This document shows positions 6,550 to 10,754 of a DNA stretch of 10,754 nt, piece after piece. The notes under the pieces were generated by a model. It had not been told where the DNA came from and did not search any database. It saw only the letters and a list, made by a program, of their open reading frames with translations. Each line of letters starts with the position of its first letter. Position 1 is the first letter of the stretch. This DNA is from CAYWHE01 sp964458125 (GTDB taxonomy: Bacteria; Bacteroidota; Bacteroidia; AKYH767-A; OLB10). The stretch covers positions 1-10,754 of the forward strand of contig CAYWHE010000143.1 in the NCBI GenBank assembly GCA_964458125.1, written 5' to 3'. The position numbers were made by a program, and so were the translations under genes.

Positions 6550-8846
6550 AGCCTGCCGGTAATAACAATGCCATTTTAGACCAGAATGACATTAAAAAAA
6601 CGCTAATAAAGGTACTAAAAAACTGGTATTGGTTTTTAATTTTCCTGTCCCTGTCGGTGGCCGGATCCGTATTGTACCTCTATAAATCAACCAAATTTTA
6701 CGGTGCCAGCGCCACCATACTGGTGAAGCCCCAGAAAAACGCCTTTAAAGACGCCCTCAGCGACCAGCTGCCCATGGGCCCGAAAAAAGAAGACCTCGCC
6801 AATGAACAGATGATCATGGCCTCCACGAAACTGGTGGAAGAGGCCGTTTCCAAACTGAACCTGGATATAGCCTACTATATCGAAGGCCGTCTGAAAACAG
6901 GCGAGGTTTATAAAGGAACGCCTTTCAGCGTGGAAGGAAAAATCCTCGACCCTTCCTTGTACGGTGTGCCCTTCCGTATTGTCATCCTCAATAAGGACAG
7001 GTATAAGCTGGATCTGGACCTTGAGTATTATAAGTTTTCCAAAGTCCAGCGTTTTGGCGAGCCCATTGTCAATGAAAAATTTTCGCTGGTCATCAATGGC
7101 AATTCCACCACCATCGCCGCCAATTCCCGGATCAGCGACATCAAGTACCTGTTTCGTATCAGCGATCAAACCCAGGTGGTGAGGCATTACCAGGGCGCGC
7201 TCAACGTAACCACCTCCGACCAGGCTTCCGCCATTCATATCGCAACGGAGGATCCTGTTCCGGAAAAGGCCGTTGATTTTTTAAATACCCTGGTGAATCT
7301 GTATATTGAAAATTCCGTTTCCGTCAGCAAGGAAATCAATACCAATACCCTGGCTTTTATTGATAATGAGCTGCGGCAGGTGGAAACGGACCTGATGGGC
7401 GATGAATCCAACCTGGAACAGTTCCAGCGCCAGCGTACCCCCATCAACCCGACAGAAACCGGAACGGCTTACTTTACCCAGAAAATGGAAGCGGAAAAGG
7501 AAAAGGCCAAACTGATGGCTCAGCTTGATGCCATCAACAGCCTGACCGAAAACCTGAATTCTTCCAACAAGGAAATCAACATCTCCCCATCCATTCTTGC
7601 CGAAACCAACGATCCGGCTTTGTCTTCAGCCATTACGAAATTATCCGATCTGCAGCAGCGCAGAAGCAGCCTGTTGTTCAGCAATACCCCCAGCAGCCCG
7701 GTGGTGAAGGAAGTGGACCAACAGATGGTCGACATCCGCCAGACCATTCTTGGCAGCATCTATAGCGTGAAAAAATCCCTTGTATCCAAAATCAACAGCC
7801 TGACGGCCCAGGTGGGGGAATATGAGGGATCCATGCAACAAATGCCCTCCACCCAGCGAGGTCTGACCAATTATGCCCGGAAAGTGGAGATCAGCGAGAA
7901 GATTTATCTGTTCCTGCTGGAAACGCGCGCACAAACCGTTATCGCAAAAGCCGCGATCGTGGCCGATAAAACCATCCTCGAACCCGCCTCCTTCACCGGA
8001 CTGATACGTCCCATACGGGAAAAAATCCTGTTCATGGGCGTCGGCATCGGCATGGCCCTCTCCTTCCTGGTCATATTCCTGAAAGGCGTATTTATGAATT
8101 ATGTGCAGACCAAGGAGGACCTGAAGGACCTGACCACCCAGCCCATCATCGGAGTCATCGGTAAAAGCAAGGAAGCGAAAGAAAACTACCTGGTCGTGGA
8201 TAAATTTCCCCAGTCCGTCACCAGCGAAGCTTTCCGCGTCATTCGAACCAACCTGACCTACTTCAGCCCGAAATCCACCAGCAAGGTGGTACTGGTGACC
8301 TCATCGGTAGCCGGGGAAGGAAAAACCTTCTGCGCCATCAATATCGCTACCATCCTGGCCAAGGCCAAAAAGCCGGTCATCCTGATCGACCTCGATCTGC
8401 ACAAGCCCAAACAGGCCAATGCCTTTAACCTGCAGAACGATGTGGGCATCACCTCCTACCTCGTGGGTAAGGCTACCCTGAACCAGGCCATCAAGGATAC
8501 GCCGGTGGACAACCTCAAAATTATCCTCACCGGTCCCCGTACCCCGAATGCTTCGGAACTGATCCTGGACCCCATGCTGGAACAGCTGATCCGGGAACTG
8601 AGGAACACCTATGAGTATATCATCCTGGATACGCCGCCGGTCGGCCTCCTTTCCGATGCGCTGGTGCTGATGAAACTTTCCGACCTGAACCTGTACGTAC
8701 TGAAGGCCAACTACAGCAAGAAGGATTTCGTGGACATCGCCCACCACATTATCGAAAAGAACAATATTAAGAGCCTGAGTTTTATCCTCAACGGTGTCAA
8801 TGCGAAAAACATCCCGGGAGGATACGGTGGCGGTTATTACAAGTAA
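6546..8846 (+). CDS. Wzc-like polysaccharide co-polymerase / bacterial tyrosine autokinase
   Basis: 766 residues from the ATG at 6546, preferred because the upstream in-frame TTG at 6435 lies within the promoter. It is an inner-membrane protein controlling chain length or export of an extracellular polysaccharide through tyrosine autophosphorylation. Domains in order: Wzz-type N-terminus with transmembrane helix 1 (about 27-46); a large periplasmic region with coiled-coil-rich stretches (about 300-470); a Pro-containing segment EPASFTGLIRP (479-489); transmembrane helix 2 (about 494-513); then the cytoplasmic kinase. The kinase has the oligomerisation motif ExxRxxR (Glu561, Arg564, Arg567), Walker A SSVAGEGKT (586-594, Lys593), Walker A' LIDLDLHKP (Asp615, Asp617) and Walker B ILDTPP (Asp695). 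The tail GGYGGGYYK carries only three tyrosines (760, 764, 765). Fusion of both halves is usual in Gram-negative bacteria. An ABC exporter gene follows after 48 nt. No wza-type export gene lies next to it in the window. Confidence 0.93.
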   Translation: MKPAGNNNAILDQNDIKKTLIKVLKNWYWFLIFLSLSVAGSVLYLYKSTKFYGASATILVKPQKNAFKDALSDQLPMGPKKEDLANEQMIMASTKLVEEAVSKLNLDIAYYIEGRLKTGEVYKGTPFSVEGKILDPSLYGVPFRIVILNKDRYKLDLDLEYYKFSKVQRFGEPIVNEKFSLVINGNSTTIAANSRISDIKYLFRISDQTQVVRHYQGALNVTTSDQASAIHIATEDPVPEKAVDFLNTLVNLYIENSVSVSKEINTNTLAFIDNELRQVETDLMGDESNLEQFQRQRTPINPTETGTAYFTQKMEAEKEKAKLMAQLDAINSLTENLNSSNKEINISPSILAETNDPALSSAITKLSDLQQRRSSLLFSNTPSSPVVKEVDQQMVDIRQTILGSIYSVKKSLVSKINSLTAQVGEYEGSMQQMPSTQRGLTNYARKVEISEKIYLFLLETRAQTVIAKAAIVADKTILEPASFTGLIRPIREKILFMGVGIGMALSFLVIFLKGVFMNYVQTKEDLKDLTTQPIIGVIGKSKEAKENYLVVDKFPQSVTSEAFRVIRTNLTYFSPKSTSKVVLVTSSVAGEGKTFCAINIATILAKAKKPVILIDLDLHKPKQANAFNLQNDVGITSYLVGKATLNQAIKDTPVDNLKIILTGPRTPNASELILDPMLEQLIRELRNTYEYIILDTPPVGLLSDALVLMKLSDLNLYVLKANYSKKDFVDIAHHIIEKNNIKSLSFILNGVNAKNIPGGYGGGYYK

Positions 8847-8877
8847 AGCCTGCAGGCTGTTGCCGGAGGCAGGCAGC
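8847..8877 (+). other. Palindrome and alternative hairpins between kinase and ABC exporter genes
   Basis: AGCCTGCAGGCT (8847-8858) is a perfect 12-bp palindrome starting at the base after the kinase stop. It competes with GCTG/CAGC plus TGCC/GGCA pairing at 8856-8877, and with GCCTGC (8848-8853) against GCAGGC (8869-8874). There is no T-run, so readthrough into the ABC gene is expected. It may act as an mRNA structure that sets the ratio of the two products. Confidence 0.35.
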
Positions 8878-8894
8878 ACCCTGTCCATACACAG

Positions 8895-10691
8895 ATGAGT
8901 TATATTCAGGAACCAAGGGACATCAAGGGTAACTCCATGCGGAATGCATGGGACTGCCTGCGCGCCCATACCAATAACGGCCATAAAAAAAGAATGGTAC
9001 TGATTGCTTTCCTGATTATGGTTTCCGCCATTATGGATGTGTTCGGGCTGGCCTCCATCCTGCCCCTGATCAAGGCTGCCACGGAACCGGGCTTCATCCT
9101 GCAGAACAGGTATTCAGCCTTCGTTTATAACGCCCTTGGCTTCGGCAACGAAAAAAGCTTCCTGTTCTTCCTCATCATGGTGGTGCTCGTGTTTTTCCTC
9201 TGCAAGAGCATTTTCGGGCTGATGGTGAATTATTACCAGACGCGGTTCACCGCCGATGTGGCCAGCTACATATCGCGGAACCAGTTTTCCAAATATTACA
9301 GCCTCGACTTTTACAATTTCAGCAACATCAACTCCTCCCTGATCATCAACCATGTGCTGCGCAACCCTACTTCCTTCGTGGAGTTCGTGCTGCTGCCCCT
9401 GATCATGCTGTTTTCGGAAGCCGTCATCGTCCTCCTCATTATCGGGGCCATTGCCTGGTACAACATCACCCTGTTCAGTTTTATCCTCCTCACCGTCGGT
9501 CCGGCCACCTTCCTGATTTATTATGCCATACGGCACAAGAACCAGCGGATCGGACGGGGCATCGATGAAAACTATCCCCTGGCGCTCAACGCCCTCAGCC
9601 ACAGCATCATGGGGTACATCGACATCAAGCTCGCCAACAAGGAAGAGCATTACCGTAAAAAATTCATGGGCTTCCAGCAAAAACTCAACCACCTGACCAT
9701 GATGTCTTACCTGCTGAACATGATCCCCCTCCGTGCCAATGAAGTGGTGGCCCTGCTGGGCATGGTGGTGATCTTCATTTACGCGATTTTCTTTTCCGAC
9801 AACCATGATAACGTTATCATATACGTAGGCGCCTTTGCTGCGGCTTCCTACCGCGTGATGCCTTCGATGAACCGGATTCTCAACTCCCTGCTCTTCATCA
9901 AAAAGAACCAGGTCTCCATCGAGAACATGAACATGTACAACGATCTCTACAAGCGGGAGAAGGACATCAACACCTCGGTGCCGGTTTCCTTCCGGGAAAA
10001 CATTGAATTCCGCGATATTTCGTTCCGTTTCCCGGAATCCCGCATGCAGATCCTGAAGAACATCAGTTTCACGGTGAATAAGGGAGAGAAGGTCGGTTTT
10101 GTCGGCTCCTCCGGGTCGGGCAAGACCACGCTCATGAACCTGATCCTGCGTTTTTACACCGAGGAAAGCGGAGCCATCCTGATCGACGGCAAACCGTTAA
10201 AAAGGGAAAACACGTCCTGCTGGAGAAGCATGATGGGTTATGTGAAACAGGATATTTTCCTCCTCGATGGCAGCATTAAGGACAACATTGCCTTCGGCGA
10301 AGAACAGGTGGATGAAGAGCGGCTGAAAAAGGCCATCCGGCAGGCTTCCCTTGAACAGTTTATCGGCACCCTTCCCATGGGCTGGGATACGCCGGTAGGG
10401 GAGAAGGGTTCGCGTTTGTCGGGCGGGCAACGGCAGCGCATCGGCATTGCGCGTTCGCTTTACCGGAATGCCGAAATCCTGATTTTTGACGAAGCGACCA
10501 GCGCCCTCGATAATGAAACCGAAAGCTCGGTTACCGAATCCATTGACGGGTTGTCGGATGCCGATAAAACCATTTTTATCATCGCCCACCGCATCACCAC
10601 GCTGAAGAACTGCGACCGCATTTATGAACTGAAAAACGGTGAGATCAATGGGGTGTATTCCTATAATGAACTGCTTGAAAAAGTCGTATAG
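8895..10691 (+). CDS. ABC exporter with fused membrane and ATPase domains, PglK-like glycolipid flippase candidate
   Basis: 598 residues from the ATG at 8895; an ATG at 8937 with AAGGG just upstream is a possible alternative start, which would shorten the protein by 14 residues. The N-terminal membrane domain has six predicted helices (about 34-57, 86-110, 161-186, 188-210, 282-300, 306-325). The ATPase domain shows an A-loop aromatic (Phe379), Walker A GSSGSGKT (404-411, Lys410), Q-loop YVKQD, signature LSGGQ (508-512), Walker B LIFDEATSALD (Asp532, Glu533) and switch His565. All catalytic residues are present, so a functional homodimer is expected. The link SYRVMPSMNRILNSL and the layout recall the Campylobacter lipid-linked oligosaccharide flippase PglK/WlaB; an MsbA-like lipid or a peptide exporter cannot be excluded. 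Its position after a Wzc-like kinase and near GDP-fucose genes favours a glycan-related substrate. That is inference from context. Confidence 0.88.
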   Translation: MSYIQEPRDIKGNSMRNAWDCLRAHTNNGHKKRMVLIAFLIMVSAIMDVFGLASILPLIKAATEPGFILQNRYSAFVYNALGFGNEKSFLFFLIMVVLVFFLCKSIFGLMVNYYQTRFTADVASYISRNQFSKYYSLDFYNFSNINSSLIINHVLRNPTSFVEFVLLPLIMLFSEAVIVLLIIGAIAWYNITLFSFILLTVGPATFLIYYAIRHKNQRIGRGIDENYPLALNALSHSIMGYIDIKLANKEEHYRKKFMGFQQKLNHLTMMSYLLNMIPLRANEVVALLGMVVIFIYAIFFSDNHDNVIIYVGAFAAASYRVMPSMNRILNSLLFIKKNQVSIENMNMYNDLYKREKDINTSVPVSFRENIEFRDISFRFPESRMQILKNISFTVNKGEKVGFVGSSGSGKTTLMNLILRFYTEESGAILIDGKPLKRENTSCWRSMMGYVKQDIFLLDGSIKDNIAFGEEQVDEERLKKAIRQASLEQFIGTLPMGWDTPVGEKGSRLSGGQRQRIGIARSLYRNAEILIFDEATSALDNETESSVTESIDGLSDADKTIFIIAHRITTLKNCDRIYELKNGEINGVYSYNELLEKVV

Positions 10692-10710
10692 CAAAACCGT
10701 TAATGAAACT

Positions 10711-10730
10711 CCTCGCAGCAAGCTGCGAGG
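10711..10730. repeat. 20-bp palindrome, REP-like candidate
   Basis: Two 9-bp arms, CCTCGCAGC and GCTGCGAGG, are exact reverse complements separated by AA. It starts 20 nt after the ABC exporter stop. The hairpin would be very stable (8-9 GC-rich pairs), but the following bases are TATCAAC rather than a T-run, so it is not a standard intrinsic terminator. I recall similar GCAGC-AA-GCTGC palindromes between genes in Bacteroidota genomes, sometimes near REP-associated tyrosine transposases, but this copy cannot be shown to be repeated from one window. Confidence 0.5.
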
Positions 10731-10754
10731 TATCAACATGGAAAATTTTATTTG

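Noticed and set aside
9114..9806. A 230-codon minus-strand ORF within the ABC exporter gene.
   Set aside because: Antisense shadow of the well-conserved exporter; its His/Glu/Asp-rich composition is what the complement of hydrophobic codons gives.
10703..10754. An ATG at 10703 opens a frame (MKLLAASCEVSTWKILF) to the window end, and another ATG lies at 10738.
   Set aside because: Only 17 codons are visible, they run through the palindrome at 10711-10730, and no ribosome-binding site or recognisable protein start is seen. A real downstream gene cannot be shown or excluded from this window.
1..10754. Searched by eye for tRNA or rRNA genes, CRISPR arrays and insertion-sequence genes.
   Set aside because: No cloverleaf, regularly spaced direct repeat array or transposase motif was seen; the space is almost filled by the six protein genes and the sprA fragment.

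Overview
The window looks like chromosome of a Bacteroidota (Bacteroidetes) bacterium of moderate GC content. Two things point there: the first gene is the C-terminal end of SprA, a type IX secretion/gliding protein found only in that phylum, and two intergenic regions carry the phylum's -7 promoter element (TAnnTTTG). A genus cannot be assigned from the sequence.

Layout. Positions 1-905 (+) are the end of sprA. After a 133-bp gap, 1039-3960 (+) holds a two-gene operon for a two-subunit 2-oxoacid (probably 2-oxoglutarate):ferredoxin oxidoreductase: korA, a fused gamma-alpha chain, and korB, the TPP and 4Fe-4S beta chain. A convergent pair follows on the minus strand, gmd (5045-6160) then fcl (3989-4921), which together convert GDP-mannose to GDP-L-fucose. 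A 385-bp divergent control region separates gmd from two plus-strand genes: a Wzc-like bacterial tyrosine kinase/polysaccharide co-polymerase (6546-8846) and a fused ABC exporter resembling lipid-linked oligosaccharide flippases (8895-10691). The last 63 bases carry a near-perfect 20-bp palindrome that looks like a dispersed repeat.

How the genes work together. korAB belongs to central metabolism (reductive or oxidative interconversion of 2-oxoglutarate and succinyl-CoA with ferredoxin). From gmd/fcl rightwards the window is the edge of a surface-glycan locus: gmd and fcl supply GDP-L-fucose, the ABC exporter could flip a lipid-linked glycan, and the tyrosine kinase would control polymer length or export. 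No glycosyltransferase, polymerase or outer-membrane export gene lies inside the window, so the polymer cannot be named.

The coding content is ordinary for the phylum. The less ordinary material lies between genes: a REP-like palindrome at the right edge, two abutting stem-loops between gmd and fcl, a cluster of CCTGT/ACAGG pentamers upstream of gmd, and short upstream ORFs in the kinase leader, one overlapping the kinase start as ATGA.
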